From positions 2,379,501 through 2,443,500 of the forward strand of contig JAKJHU010000062.1 of NCBI GenBank assembly GCA_022316685.1: DNA of 64,000 bases. The letters are read 5' to 3'. Shown here in pieces: positions 38,701 to 52,286 of the stretch (position 1 is the stretch's first letter; the number at the start of each line of letters is the position of its first letter). Source of the stretch: Progne subis subis. Lineage: Eukaryota > Chordata > Aves > Passeriformes > Hirundinidae. The notes beneath the pieces were generated by a model that worked only from the letters and a program-made list of their open reading frames with translations, was not told where the DNA came from and made no database searches. The position numbers and the translations under genes were made by a program.

Positions 38701-41221
38701 GACAGCCCAAGCCCTTGGATGCCCTTCCCAGCTCTTCCCTCATCGTCTATTTTCAGTCAAAGCAGGCAGCAAAGCCACATTCATTGTTTTAACACCCCAC
38801 TGGATGTCAGAGGCCCATCTGCTAAGCACCCCTAATGAGGCAGAAGTGAAGACATTTCCCGTCCAGCATAGTCTGCAATGCTTATAAACAGAACAGCCTC
38901 TGGATCAAGAGCCTCTCACGTTCCCCATCTGTGAAACGCAGCTAGCTGCCTCATAAAAATGTGTGGAAGTGAAAAGCTTTGTAAGGATGCGCTGTGACCG
39001 CTGCCATGAAAGAGAGCAGAAGTATTTGGAGCGATTGACTGGTTCAGAAGCAGAGAGGCTGAGCAGGGCCAGCCTCAGAGGAGCAGCAGCGCTGCACAGC
39101 CCCGAGGTGTGTGCCCCAAAACTGACACAAAGCACGTGGCTCTGGAGCTGAGAGTTCCCTGCTCACTGGGCTTGTGCTAAAAGGGTATTTTCTTCCCTTC
39201 ACCGAGCCCAAAGAAAAGTAAAGTACTTAATAAAATACTTTATTGGCAGCAGTGCCTACCAAGTGGCTCGCTGTGCTTTCTGTGCTCACCGCTGAGGTCT
39301 GCCAGCAGAGAAGCTAATTGCCATCTGGCTGTGCATGGCAGCCACCTCCCACCCTTCCTTTCCCTGGTCCAGCTCCCTCCTAAGCGTGTAATTATTTATC
39401 TGCATGTGCTGGAGATAATTACAGCCAGGGCTTACACCAGTGATCTCTGATTCTTCGCCTCTGCAGCACTGCACACCTGCACATTTCCATCCTGTGGACG
39501 TAACTGTGGGTTTCTCCTCCCAGGCTCTTCTCAGCACCTCCAGTCCAGTTCTGCTTCTACTTCCTGTGGCTCATCACCTTCTAATCTCTGATATTTGGGC
39601 ACCTCCAAAATCATCTCTTCTCTCTCTTTTCCTTCAAAGCTGCTGCTCTCCGTGACCTTTGTCATGCTTGACAGATTTCCAATCCCCTCCATCATTTCTG
39701 CCCTCCTCTCCAGCAATTTCCATCTACAAGCACAAGTTATCATAAATAGGTGGACCATGTTTAAATATTAAAAATAGTTGCCCAGGTTATTCTGCCTTTT
39801 CTCTCTTTTCATCAGCTTCTCCAGGTCCAGGCACAGTCTCTGCCACACAGGTGAAGCATCTCCTTCAAAGTACAGCTGCCAAAGAATGCATTTTAAAAAT
39901 CTGTTTGATATTTTAAGTCTGTTTTAATTCATTTTACATCTGTTTAATTTTTTTCATCTATTTTTAAGTCTGTTCTTGACAAAGATAGTAAGAGAGGATC
40001 TATTAGTAGCAATTAAAGAATCATGACCGAACTTTCGAAATAACAAGATGCTTGAACTATTCCAACTGTGATAAAAGGTGCAGAAAAAAAAGTCTTGGTG
40101 CAGCATCATCATGGATGGGAAATCAGCTATAAAGAGGTCATCTTGTTTTGTTATGACATTCAGGTTAAGGACCGTGACTTGAAAAGTTACTTTGACTAAG
40201 AATTGTCACATCTACTCTGAGGGACAAGGAGAGCATTTCAGCCAAGCCCAAGCAAAAAAATCAAAGTAGAATTTCCTAAGGAAAATAGAAACTTGCAATA
40301 ACACCAACTTCAAATTGCTTCTTGTGTGGTGATCTCATTTCCTCAGGATCAGCTTCTTATTGACCCTCCAAGTATGAGGCATAGTTAATCTTCTTAAAAC
40401 TAATATTCTGATTGTCTGATTAACCAAATCTTAATTAATTAAATTTATTCTGCTGATTCTTGCCCTATCCTGCTGCTGGAGATAGAAGTCTGGGATGGAG
40501 GGCATTCTCCTGGACTCAGTTTTGAAAAGGACGAGAACTGGGTTTTACTGTCCACCTGCAAGCAAAAGAAGAACGGAGCAATCGTGTGGATCTGCTGACA
40601 AGGAAAAGTTTTCCTGTAGCTGTAACTGCTGCACTTGTGGCTGGTGCAGTGCTATCTCTGGCTTCATTTGCAGAAAGGGTTTTGGATGGTTTGCAGTGGT
40701 AAACAGTTCATTTACATCGCTACAAATTCAAAGCACCACTTAGTTTTAAATTCAAGAATTATCAAAGTCTGTGTAAGTTATTTTCAAAGGGTTTGGAGGG
40801 ATGGGAAAAAATCAAATACAAGGACATAATTAGCAAGATCTTAGCCTATGAGCTGAAACTAAGAACTACCTGCCCAGCGCTCCAAAATCTAGACTTTTTT
40901 TTTTCTATTTCTGCAAATTGATTAATAGCATGTGTTGACAATTTGTTTGAAATACTTAATCTGTTTTCTTCAAGTAGGCAAAATGGGGAAGTTAAACTGT
41001 CACAAGGAAGGCATGCCAAAATAGAGAGGGAAGCTGTTTAGCCAATTATTTCTGCCTTACAAGGTTTAGAGTCCAAAGGCAAGTTTTCAAGAACAAAATT
41101 ATTTTGATCAACCCCTCATTCCGAAGTGTCAAAGCCGGTTCCAAAACCAACCGCCAACACTTTTTCCACTGGTTACAGGACACCTAAAGCATCCAAAGTA
41201 GTGGCTCTAATGCTGCAAAAA

Positions 41222-41419
41222 GTTTTTTTTTATTTGTTTGTGGGTTTGTTGTTGTTGTTTTTTGTTGTTTGTTTCTTTTTTTTGTTGTTGGTCTTTTGGT
41301 TGTTTGGTTTTTTGCGTGCGTTTTTTGGGGGTGGGTTTTTTGGGGGTTTTTTTGGGTTTTTTGGGGGGTTTTTTGGGTTTTGTGTGGGGTTTTTTTTGTT
41401 TGTTTTTTTTTTGTTGTTG
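41222..41419 (+). repeat. T/G-only low-complexity tract with G-quadruplex potential
   Basis: The + strand is almost entirely T and G: TTG units, then a G-run-rich core at 41327-41389 with runs of 5, 3, 5, 3, 6, 3 and 4 G separated mostly by T6-T8 spacers. The tract lies in the RERG intron 198 bp before the exon at 41617, with the G-rich strand being the RERG coding strand. It resembles the complement of the A/C tract at 33995. Confidence 0.92.
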
Positions 41420-41616
41420 CCCCCATCCAAAAAGTGTGAAGTGGGCCACAGTGACAAGATCTCGAGTGCCCCAACAGCAACACTGCCTCCTGCTCACAGT
41501 TCAGGGGAGCTGCTGCCTGTGCACTCCCATGGAAAACCTTGCTGGGAAAGCTTTAAATAACCTGTTGAGCTGATGATGCCCTGTCCTTCTCACCTGGAGT
41601 CTCTTTGTCCCTCCAG

Positions 41617-41673
41617 CCCTGGTGGTGCGGTTCCTGACCAAGCGGTTCATCTGGGAGTACGACCCAACGCTGG
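41617..41673 (+). CDS. RERG: RERG coding exon: residues ~21-39 (alpha-1 / switch I region)
   Basis: This 57-bp exon encodes the segment starting (A)LVVRFLTKRF and ending YDPTL, which I recognise as the part of RERG after the P-loop, leading into switch I. RERG is a cytoplasmic Ras-family GTPase described as an estrogen-regulated growth inhibitor. A pyrimidine-rich stretch ending ctccag precedes the exon, and it ends at G|gtaggt. Both boundaries are phase 1: the first codon (Ala) takes its G from an exon upstream of the window, and the last base G starts the Glu codon completed at 52375. The preceding exon, which should carry the ATG and the GxxxxGKS P-loop, was not found within 1-41616. A G-rich low-complexity tract lies 228 bp upstream. 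Exon identity is very secure; the upstream connection is inferred. Confidence 0.96.
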
Positions 41674-44600
41674 GTAGGTCATTGCGTCCTGCAAGGGTGG
41701 TGTGGAATGTCACGGCTGAAGCAATGGAAATCACAAGAGTTAAAGTTCCAAGCCTCTGGTCCAAGCTTTTAGGTTTGCTGCAAAAAGCTTCTCTGTGGTC
41801 ATGTGTTCAGCTGGAACAAATTGGTACCTAAGATGGCAGAAGGGAGAAGCAGCACCACTTTCTCTTTTCTCCAACAATGTGTTCCCCTCTCCTTCCTAAC
41901 GTTTCTTTGCAGGCTCCAACGCAGATCATACAGTTAAATATCAATTTCTTAATTAATGTTCTTTCCTTAAGAGATCATTAAGGAAATAGAAAATGCCATA
42001 AAATTGCACAGCAGAAATGAAGTTTAATGTATTCTGTTACAGAACCCAGGCAGCCCTTTGTAAAAAAGCAAGTGTCCAGGATCATACTAAGTATTTTTGT
42101 TTGGCCAAATGGAGAGAGAACAGATATCAAAACTCCCATCTCGGGAAAATAAATCTCAGCACCACCTGAACTCAAATACATTCTTTTATCTGCTGCTATC
42201 AACATATTCCTCAGTGAATTATGTGTCACCTGCCTTGTGCTGCACGGTGGAATGTTGAACAGAATGTTCCTTTAGTATTATTAGTGTTAGTACTTCACAT
42301 TTCTATCACTAGTGCATCGTTCTGAGGACTTGGCAAAAGGTGTAATCCAAGTTTTTACAATTTCTTACAGGGCCACTGCATGCAAAAGCATCCTTTTTGC
42401 CTTGTTTAAGCACATAAATGAAGTTATTAGCAAGCCACAAGGTTCATTATTTTTTGTTCCATTATGAAGGCCCCGTGCCCTTTTTGCTGCACAAGGCTTG
42501 ACATTTGTTTCTGTTTTACAAATGAATACAATTGCAGATTACTGTGCCCCTCAGGAATCTAATTGTCTTCTCTTTGCAGCACAGAAAGCTTTCGTGCAGG
42601 CAGCAGTGTTATCTCAATAAAGTAAAAAATTAAATCTCTTCTGACTTACTGAATTCCACAGACCCATTCAGTTTAGAGAATAATAGCTTAAATTATATAT
42701 TACAGTCACTGTGATGCTCAGCACTCCAGGTTGCTCCGAGGAAAGGGTTTGAGAAATTCAAAAACCAATAAACTATTGTCAAGGAGTTATTTCTTAATCA
42801 CAGCAATCCCTGGTAGAAGCTGCTCACCAAGAGATCGTTTTGTAAAGTACCATTTTGTCAAACTACAGATCACAATGGGATTCAAAAAAGGTCCTGGAGT
42901 GTGAGAGATGAAAAATTATCTTGAAATTGTCACCACTATTTAGGCCTTCAGTGTTCAGTCAGAAAGAAACTGTACCTTGAAAAGCTTTGAAATCCAGTGC
43001 CTGAAAAAAATGCATTCCTGTCTTTTAGCATCGTCATCCTGCCGTGATTTGGTGTCCAGTTACCTGCAAACACCTGAATTCACGGAGAAGTTTCAGCAGG
43101 ATAGATTCATTCCTTCTCAGCAGCCATGGGCTGGCAGTTCTGTGGAAAGGGGGACATCTACACGCTCAATCAGTATAAAAAATTAAAGCTGTGTCAGTGA
43201 GAATCATTTCCTCCACAGGGAGGAATAAGCAGCTTTGTCAAGTTATTCTAAAAGGACAGGAGTAAAACAGATGCAAACCATCCAGCTACTAAGCAGTGGG
43301 AGGTTTTGCCAAAAACCACTGGGGCTGTGACAAAAACGTCAAATTTATAGTTTATTTCTTATGTCAAGTTTTCAACCACCCATTAGCCCTCCGATGCAAG
43401 CAATCCCCAGATAATTCCTATTTTTAGGAAAGCTTTCACCAAGCTGTTCAAGGCCTGATGGAAATTCAGCATTAATCTAAACTAAGCATCATATTTTAAA
43501 AAACACCCAAACTATTCCTCTTTTTATTCAAGGGTGGCATATTTTAACTGGAAGGAGGAAAGCACACCTTATAAATATTCCTTACTACTCTGACCTGCCA
43601 GAAGCAAATGAAGGGCCATATTTTTAGCAGCACCTGGATGGAATGCTGCACCACCAGGAGCCAAATTACCAACCACAAAATAACGTTTTCTGGCGGGAGG
43701 AACGTCACCGAGCCCCGCAAGCTTTGGCAAACTGAGCTGCTGCTGAGGTCAGGGCTTTGCAGCTCTGCCACTTCTGTGCAGAGCTTGGATCCGTGCAGAC
43801 ACTGGTGGGACAGCTGCACCTTCACAAAAGTACATCTCCCTCTGCTTTTCATTTAATTGTTCCCAGCCAAAGGGCAACAACCACAGCAAAGGTCATTTTC
43901 TGGGCAGTGTTAACCATGAGCCTCGACTCGTCCAATATTTATGTTTAACTGGCAACTCATTGGCACCACCTTGGCACAGGTTTTTTTGCTTGCTTTTCCA
44001 AAAGGTGCTAAATTCCTCGAGGTAAATCCCTACCTGGCATTACCGAGGTGAATGGGTTTCCACATCCATCTTCATTTGCAGTAAATTGCAGCTCTCTCAC
44101 GTTTTCAACAGAATTAGGTGAAAGAGCTCTGTGTGGAGATGGAACTGCACGTTTGAAAAAAATGCATGCAGCTGTTTTCTGAAATATTAAATATGTGAAG
44201 AATTCAGCATCAAACCAGCCTCCTTTTAGCTAGTTAAATATGCACTGAGAAAGGAGGTCAGGTTCCCACGTGGATTTCACCAAAATTCATTCACGTTTAC
44301 ATGTTCTTAAATAGAACACAGCCTGAAAAACATGTAAGCAAGCTCGGTGTGATGTTAGGAGACCTCAAAATGCTTGGCCTGGGTAGGGCACCAGGGAGGT
44401 CACACTCTTATCATGAATGTGGGACCCCTGTGAACCTCAGTGACCCCAGGGCTTGACACCATAATTTTCAGGGAATTCAGCAGGGAATAGCTGCTGTCCC
44501 CAGCCCCAGTAAATTGCAATAACAGTCTGCATCTCAGCAATTCCCCCCAGCAGCTACTGGCAGTGCCCAGAATTAAGGGTGCCTTCACCGGAGCTCAGAG

Positions 44601-44686
44601 ATGGGGAGATGTTGTGGTTCACTTTGATATTTAACTGATTTTAAAATTGGAGATGCTGAATCAGAGTAATCAAGGGAACTGCTAAA

Positions 44687-44702
44687 TTTTTTTTTTTTTT
44701 TT
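44687..44702. repeat. Poly(T) run of 16 bases
   Basis: Simple homopolymer. Confidence 0.9.
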
Positions 44703-46380
44703 CCCCTGGGAGGCAAAAGAGGAGGAGGAAGGCCAAAGAGCCATCGCAGCAGCAGATAGACAGAGGGCCTGCAGAGAACTTCATGGGTAGCAGCAAATTT
44801 CCTGCCTCCATAAGCCATGACATGCAGGGAGAATCTCCTGGATCAAACGATGAAAGAGGAAAACAGATCATTGCTGTGGCTGAGCGCTTTTAAAAATAAT
44901 TCTGCAGCATTTCTCTGAGAACACACTTGTTGTTCCACCAAAACTTGAACAATTTGCTTTACTAGAAGCAGAGCTGGGGTATCCAAGATTTAGGAAAAAA
45001 GAAAAGAAAAAAAAGGAAGAAAAATGGAAATGGAAATGGAAAAGGAAAATGAGTATTATGAACTATGTTTTGTCATTTGTTTTGGATTAGCACTTTTATC
45101 TATAGTTGGGAGAACCAGGGGGTTCCTGAGGGCCAAGGATTTAAACATCAATTTTTGCTGTATAGGAGAAAACCCCAAACAAATAAACCCCCAGGTAAAT
45201 GCAGGAGACAGGCTCCTCAGCTCTTTTCGTGTCTCTGTAACTGGTTTGTTGTCTGCAGTCCCTCTGCCTCTGTGTCTCACCTATAAATCCTTCCTCTTAC
45301 AGAAGGATTATACATCCTTAGAGTAACTGATAACGCAGATTTAAGACACTCATCAAAGGCACACAGAAACACCAAGCAAAGACTGGATTTGAAACAAAAA
45401 TCTACTTAGATCAGCAAACAAGGAGATGATATTTTTGTTGACCTTTCTAAAAGTGTCTTGGCTTTCTCACACTAGATGTCTTTCTCTAGCCATTCACACA
45501 TTTCATATGATTTTGGCAATCCCCTGAACAACAACAAAAAAACCCAACCAAACAAAAAAAACCCACCTCTTAGCAGACAATCAGTAGAACAGGACATGAC
45601 AGACTGCCCTGTGCATGAAGGCAAAGAAAGGCAGAAAGCAAAGGAGTTTATTTAATTTGAATTTTAATTCATAGAGAGAAGACTCTTCACTGCTTTAAAG
45701 GAGTAGAGGTGACAGTAATAGATAGGAATCTTAAGGAAAAATTATGATTTTGCCAGGACTGCTAGATTAATAGTGCCATTTCTGTTGTATCACAATTTCT
45801 CTGCAGGTTTTTGTTGGTTCTTTTTTCCCCTGGCACAATAAAAAACTCGAATAGTGTTTCTAAAAAGTCCTATCTAATGCAACATACAGACAGCCCATGA
45901 GAGACCTTCAACCATGGGTAAAATGTTTAGGTAACAGGAAAGCAAGAAAGATAGGAGACAAAGTTGTAAAACTTGCCTGAAGGAAGGAGGCATAAACCTC
46001 TCTTAGAGCCCTGAATTCTCCCACAGCAGAAAAGTAAATCTCCTACAGACGAGCTCAAGACTTGCAAATTACACCACTGTGGCAAGAACAGCAGAAACGA
46101 CTTTGTGAAGGTATTTTACACTGGCAAGAAGGCTTTTCCCACTGGAAAACTTCTTGCAAGGATGATTGTTTTTACATTAGAAGGTCAGCTTTGCCTACAC
46201 CTATAGCTGGAGGGTTCTGTTAGCAGAACAGTATCATTCAGGAATCACAAGGAAAGCTTGGAGGTCCCATACATGATATAAGTAATATGACAAAACTAGC
46301 AAATAATGCTGGCCTGAGTTTGTTTTCTGCACGGGATAAATACAGGTCTGTATGAACAACATAAACAACAGAGCCAAGTA

Positions 46381-46430
46381 TATATCAATCAGGAATATAT
46401 CCCAATATATCAATCAGGAATATATCCAAA
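46381..46430. repeat. 25-bp tandem duplication (2 copies)
   Basis: The unit beginning tatatcaatcaggaatatat occurs at 46381-46405 and 46406-46430 with a single difference near its end, so the duplication looks recent. Confidence 0.93.
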
Positions 46431-48980
46431 CTGGCTTTCATCAAAATGGTTGAGAACCTTGAACAGTTTAGCTGTGGGAATCAAGACCTCACTAAAGAGT
46501 AGAGGCATTTAGTATCATTTATTACGTATTATAATTCATCCTAGCCAGAGAAGATGCAAGAACTTTCTTTTTGGGACAACTTTGTGCCACTGAAGCCATG
46601 ATAAAGAGCTGAGGTCCAAATACAGCTCTCCAGGACTGTCGTTGCTGTCTGGTTTATTCAGCTAACACCTTGTCTGGAGAGCTGGAGCACTGTGTGAATA
46701 CAACCTCCCGATCCCTGGGATTGCCATCCCCGCTGCAGAGCCCAAGTTAAAGCAACGCTGTCTGTGTGCATTGTGGATTTCCAGTTTTCTTGACTTGTGG
46801 CTCGCTCAGCAAGTTTGCCTTTAACACTCCTGAAGGTTTCGCTGCCTGTCTCCAGCAGGAAAATCCTACAGCAGCACAGCTGAGGGAGAGACTGCCCAGA
46901 CAACAAACAGAGCTTTCAACAGAGCAGCCCACAGTCAAAGAGGTGTTTAGAAATCATTAACTGATGGCTCCTCCAGCCCTTGGGCGCAAAAGCTGACAGC
47001 CCTGGGAGGAGAGCAGCCTCCCCTGCCAGCCCTCTCCTCTTCCAGCAGCCTACAAAGGAGCTCACGATGGAAAATATCCACTTTCAACAGCGAGCAGAGA
47101 GTCCTGCCATCATCCTGCAGAACTCTGCCTCCTGCATATTTCATCTGAACCCCCGTGTTGACAACTCCAGCTTGTCCAAGCACAGGCTGGGAGTAACACA
47201 CATGGTGCTGAGCGGGCTCAGCCAGAGTAGGGTTGAGGAGCAACCAAAAATTTGGGGCTGGGAGGAATGGCTGCCAGCCTGTGCCTCAGAGACTGCCATG
47301 ACAGATGTGTGAGCACTTCATAAATCACCAGGAAATGGCCCCATTCCCAAGCCAGGCTCCAGCTATTCGAATCCTCAATTATTACTGACGAAACTACTCA
47401 CTCCTTCTGCCTCGGTGCTCAAGGGATTCAGTCCTCAGCAGTCTAGGTTGTGCCTTCCTAGGCATCTTCCTGTGACCAGGTTTTTCCTACATCAAAACAG
47501 CAGAAACATTATTTAACTTGATATACATTTAATGTGTTGCCTCATTTTTACGGTGCTCTTCAGCAGGAGGGATTTATACTGAATGAATTATAGCAACGAG
47601 CCATGAAAGTGTTCCCAGTTTCTCTGAGGTGTTCCTAAGGAAATGGACTCACATGGCCTGAAACAGCTTAAAAAACACCAACTCTGGCTTCTAAAATTCT
47701 CAACAAAGTCTTGAAACGATGAAATTGTAATTGAGAGCAGCGACAGAAGATGCTTACGATAACACGGGAAGCAGTTATCTGAAAATGTGGTTTGTTTTCT
47801 TTCATATGAGTCTCCAGATGGAGATATTCCTGATGCCAGCAATAAAAATACTGCCTTTTTTTTTACAGTAGCTCAACAGACAGCAAAACTCAGGAATGGC
47901 AGTGGCTGTTCTTGCTATAGCTGCAGCTGCAAAATATTTCACCCCTACTTTTGTTGCTCATCATTAACATCTGAAATGTTTCCCAGATGAGCAGAATTTT
48001 CCAAGTGCCTCTGCACCTTCAGGAGAGAAGGCTTTTGTTTTACTTGTTTTGGGCATGAGAAAAGTCTCACTGGTTAGTTTTCATTTATATTGTCAGAAGC
48101 AAGGTGAAACTCAGCGTCACCAACAAAAGACTTCTTGCTTCCCTCAAAAGGCAAGAAGACAAAAAGGCATAGCAAAACATGATTTATTTAGGCTTAAATT
48201 TATCAGGGACATAATTCCTGCCAAGAACCAACATCCCTTCCAAGCGTTGGCCAGAAAATTAAATGAAAACCAAAAATCCAATCAACCAAAACAACCAACC
48301 AACAACTGTTTTAACCTCTGAGCTTACTGCCAGCTTGCTAGCACTGCTCTGGCTTTATTGGTTTGGTTTCAGCGTGCCTTGATGGATTCAGCTCCCAGGG
48401 ACCTGCCCACATTTTCTTTGCCTATCCCAGTAAAAGTTGAATGAGGACAGAAGCTATAGGAAAGGAAAAGCAACAGCACATCGCTTCTCAAAAGAAACCC
48501 ATTCTTCACATGCAGCAGAAAAATCATATTTGCATGCAGCAGGAAGTAACAAAGACATTTTTCGTAAGAGCTTTTAGAGTTCTCTTCAGGAAAACTATTC
48601 TAAAATTTCTGTTTGGAGGCCACAATATTATTTATTGAAAATATCAACAGACCAAGAAGAAGTGGTTTTCTCCAGATTAGTTTTATATTACCCATGTGCT
48701 CTACCTAAAAAGAGGAAATTGTAGGGGTGCAGCAGATCCTCTCAGGCCAAGATGAGAACTTTTATAGTTTTACCTTCCCACTTAATTAAAAATAGGAAAA
48801 CACCATAAAAACCAAACTGCTCACTAAGCAGCAACCTAATCAAGCCTCATTCCTCCTGGATTTGTTCTCTATGTTTCACACTGCAGTAGCTGGGATTTTT
48901 TTTTTTTTTTTTTAATCATACTGCTCAGAAGAATAGAGATATTTGTAATATGCTTATCAACACCAAGAGTCCCCAGGGAA

Positions 48981-49010
48981 GTTTGTTGTTTTGTTTGTTT
49001 GTTTGTTTTC
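48981..49010. repeat. (GTTT)n microsatellite
   Basis: A short GTTT tetranucleotide repeat flanked by GTT units. Confidence 0.9.
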
Positions 49011-49882
49011 CCTGCAAAATAACTTTTTTCCATAATTATTCAGCAGCCATGGTCATCTGATTAATTAATTAATTCATTCATTATTGTGGCTCAAACCCAA
49101 ACCAACTGCTGCCACTTTCCAACATGTTTCTCAGCCCGTTTGCAAGCTCTAAATATATTTGAAATAAACCTCCATTTTTTAAACAATGGAACCACGAGAA
49201 CCAAGAGCGCTGTGCATAGCAGGAGTGCTGGGGGATTTCAGCTTTATGACCAGGAGCCACTCTGAAATCTGGCATCAGCCTTCAAGGCCTCACTCATCAG
49301 CACCTTCAAGCCTCTCACTGGGAACATGACTGGAAGCACAGCACACCCCTCAGAACATCAAGGACAGGACAGATTTACTTATAAATATTGAAGCAGAGCA
49401 AATAAACCAATCTATTTCCACAGCTCAGTTTGCACAGCAGCTCTCTAACTCTGCTTTGACACCTGAGCAAAACCCAGCTCCATGTCTGTCCCATCTCTGA
49501 GGGCTAGAGGTAGAATATATAGGCAACACCTGGTGCAAATCACAGTCTGAAGTGCAGAAAGTTGCCTAAAACCATCTTGGGAGCCACTGGTAGAGAGCTA
49601 CACTTTGCGTTTTCGACTTAACCGTGGTGATGCAAGCGCAAGACTTTTACAGCCTGGATTCATCTGACCAATTTTGGACTTCCAAGTACTTTTGGGGCGC
49701 AGTTTATTCCAAGAGAGAGCTCAGACAAGCTATATCCACCAGCATCTATGTTATTTCATCAGCTCTAAGAGGAGTCAAGGGTGCTTAGCTGAGGCACAGA
49801 TACCTGTGCTGTCAGTGGTTTGTTTCAGTCAGGGGTCCAGCAGTTATCTCAAGCCCTGTAATTACCTTCTGGCTGCATGACT

Positions 49883-50092
49883 CAAAAGAAGAAAAAGAAA
49901 AAGGAAAAGAAAAAGGAAAAGAAAAAAAGAAAAAGAAAAAGAAAAAGAAAAAGAAAAAGAAAAAGAAAAAGAAAAAGAAAAAGAAAAAGAAAAAGAAAAA
50001 GAAAAAGAAAAAGAAAAAGAAAAAGAAGAAAAAGAAAAAAAGAAAAAAAGAAAAAGAAAAAAAGAAAAAGAAAAAAAGAAAAAGAAGAAAAG
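49883..50092 (+). repeat. (AAAAAG)n hexanucleotide repeat, ~210 bp purine tract
   Basis: The core at about 49929-50026 is about 16 perfect AAAAAG units, and imperfect copies extend both sides. Apart from one or two bases at the edges the + strand is pure A/G. Repetitive reading frames across it (Lys/Arg on +, Phe/Ser/Leu on -) are artefacts. Confidence 0.96.
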
Positions 50093-52286
50093 CAGTGCCA
50101 CAAAGAAAATGGTCCCAATAAATCCCAAAGCAAGGCACTATTTTTGTGATGTATCATGGGATCAATGTGAGCAGGCTGGAACTCACATCTTCAGGGCTCA
50201 TAATTTACAAGACGACCAGATTCTTCAGATTTTTCTGTTCCCTTGAAGGAGAAGCCATGTCTGTGATTACACCAAAAATGCTTTCAACGTCCAGCTGTTT
50301 TACACTCCTCATTAAAACTCACCCAGCTACCACACATTCCAAAGCACAGGACCAGACACACATTTAGTGAGATTTATTTACACGAATCTGACCTAAATCG
50401 GCGCTACTGATCCAAGATCAAATTCCTTTCCAACGTGAGCAGCCAAATCAAGTCAAACTTGCAGCACAAAGCACCGCCAGAGTCCTATTTTGAGAAGTCG
50501 AGTATCACTTAAGATTCATGCTGCTTTTGCACAGTGAGCAAGAGCCTCTTCCTTGAGATTTATTCTCCCATTTCACAGGTATCCTGCAGTCATGGCTGGG
50601 TGAGAACTTTCTCAGGTTCTGTGGAAAAATCCTCAGCAGCCACTTGTCAAGCAGGGCCAGATGGCTGAAGGCACATGAGCACTGCAAAGCCTTAGCAAGA
50701 GCTAAAATCACTTTGCTTACTCAGAGAGCCATCTCTTCTCCACAGCACCCTCCCCCAGAGAAGTTCAGAAATAGAAGAGCAGAAGTTCCTAAATAACCTT
50801 GAGCAAATTACACAGGGAATCCCAACCTAGCACTGCACACTGAAATAACTCATTGAAGGTGCAGCTCCAACACCAAACTAGGGTTTCCTGCTTTTTCTGC
50901 ATTCCCTGAGGGAATTGCTGCAGCCAGGAGGGAGCGTGGAAGGCACAGATAAGACATACCACCAAGGGACTTTGATATACCTCACTCTGCTGTGTAGGTA
51001 TAGCCTCAGGATCACAAAGGGAGACCCCAACTCCTTCAACAGCCTGGAAATCCTATCCAGAAGGGGTATTTACAGCCTTTAAGAAAACCCAGTCCTCACA
51101 GCCTGAAACCCTACAGCGAGCTGATCTGCCATCTGCCAAGTGAACTGACCATTTGTCCCTACTGCAGACAGCTGGGCTATTACAGCAATTAAGGTGGCAC
51201 AGGGAGGGAGTGACATTTTTGGTTTGGGAAGAGGCTGTTTGCAGCACTGACAGCACTGAAACATTCCTGACTGTGAGGAGGTGACATTCCTAAGTGAATG
51301 ATGAAAACAGGCCTTCACAAAACACGAGCCCTTCCACAAGTTGAAGTAAAGAAACACATTTCCTCAAAGGATATTATCCTTGGTTCCTATTGAAGAGATT
51401 TGCACTGAATCAAAGAATTGTGTCTCTGACAATGCAAAGCATTCACAGCCACTGGCCAGGCTTTTACAGCCTTACATATTTGCCTTTTGATATAGGACAT
51501 CTGTGAGCTAACAACAGTAATAAATCTGAATGTTAGCACGGAGAGTTTTCCACGTTTTAGGTCAAATGCTATCATATTTAGCTTATCAGCTTATTAAGAT
51601 AAAACAAGCTCAATTGTCATTAGTTTTCTGATTAGTTGCTTGGTTCCGGAACCTGGGACAGTAAATAGGGTTGTTGTTGTTGGGTTGTTTTTTTGTTTTT
51701 TGTTTTTTTCCGTAGTGTAAATGCTTAATGACCGCTGGTTATCCTTATAAATCATAAACAGGGAAATCACTGCTTGATCCCTTGCTAGAAGAGGGGAATG
51801 TGATGATTTCAGCATGTTTAAAACACACATTCCTGAAATACCTAACTGGTCTGTAATTTTTTCACAGTGTAAGGCCTGAGCTTAGTGGTTAGGTTCCTTA
51901 ATCTGCAACCATTCTGGTTTTGATCAACAAACCATGCAGTGACAGTCTGCTGAGATGGGTACTTTGAGAGTTGTGGCATTGTCTCCCAAAGGTAGCAGCC
52001 TTTCCTGGGAGCAAACAGGAAAAATGGGATGCAGCTTTGCGGAGCTCTCTGCCACAGCAAGCTGCCCTTTGTTGGGTGCAGATTGCAGCATCCACCAGGC
52101 TTTTGCTGGTCTAACTCTTGGGAAAGAAAAGGTTGTGCCCTGTGGAGAGAGGAAAAAGTGTTGCTGTTTTAGAAAACAGGACTTGAGTGTGCTCCAGGAT
52201 GGCTGGAAGAGCTCCAGCAAAGAAAATTTAGTCAAACCGCACGTCAAACCTCCGCTCTTGTGCTGGGAGACCTGTGAGGAAGATTT

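Larger units (their letters stand above)
27945..41616. other. Probable RERG intron; simple repeats only
   Basis: This 13.7-kb stretch holds the homopolymers and A/C or T/G tracts listed separately. I recognised no exon, transposable element or RNA gene. It ends at the acceptor of the 41617 exon. Confidence 0.55.

Noticed and set aside
40117..40133. ggatgggaaatcag, a possible trace of the RERG P-loop end (GKS)
   Set aside because: The preceding codons do not give the expected motif, and no GT donor follows the G.
49812..50138. Phe-rich and Lys/Arg-rich frames across the (AAAAAG)n tract
   Set aside because: Products of a simple repeat read in several frames; not coding.
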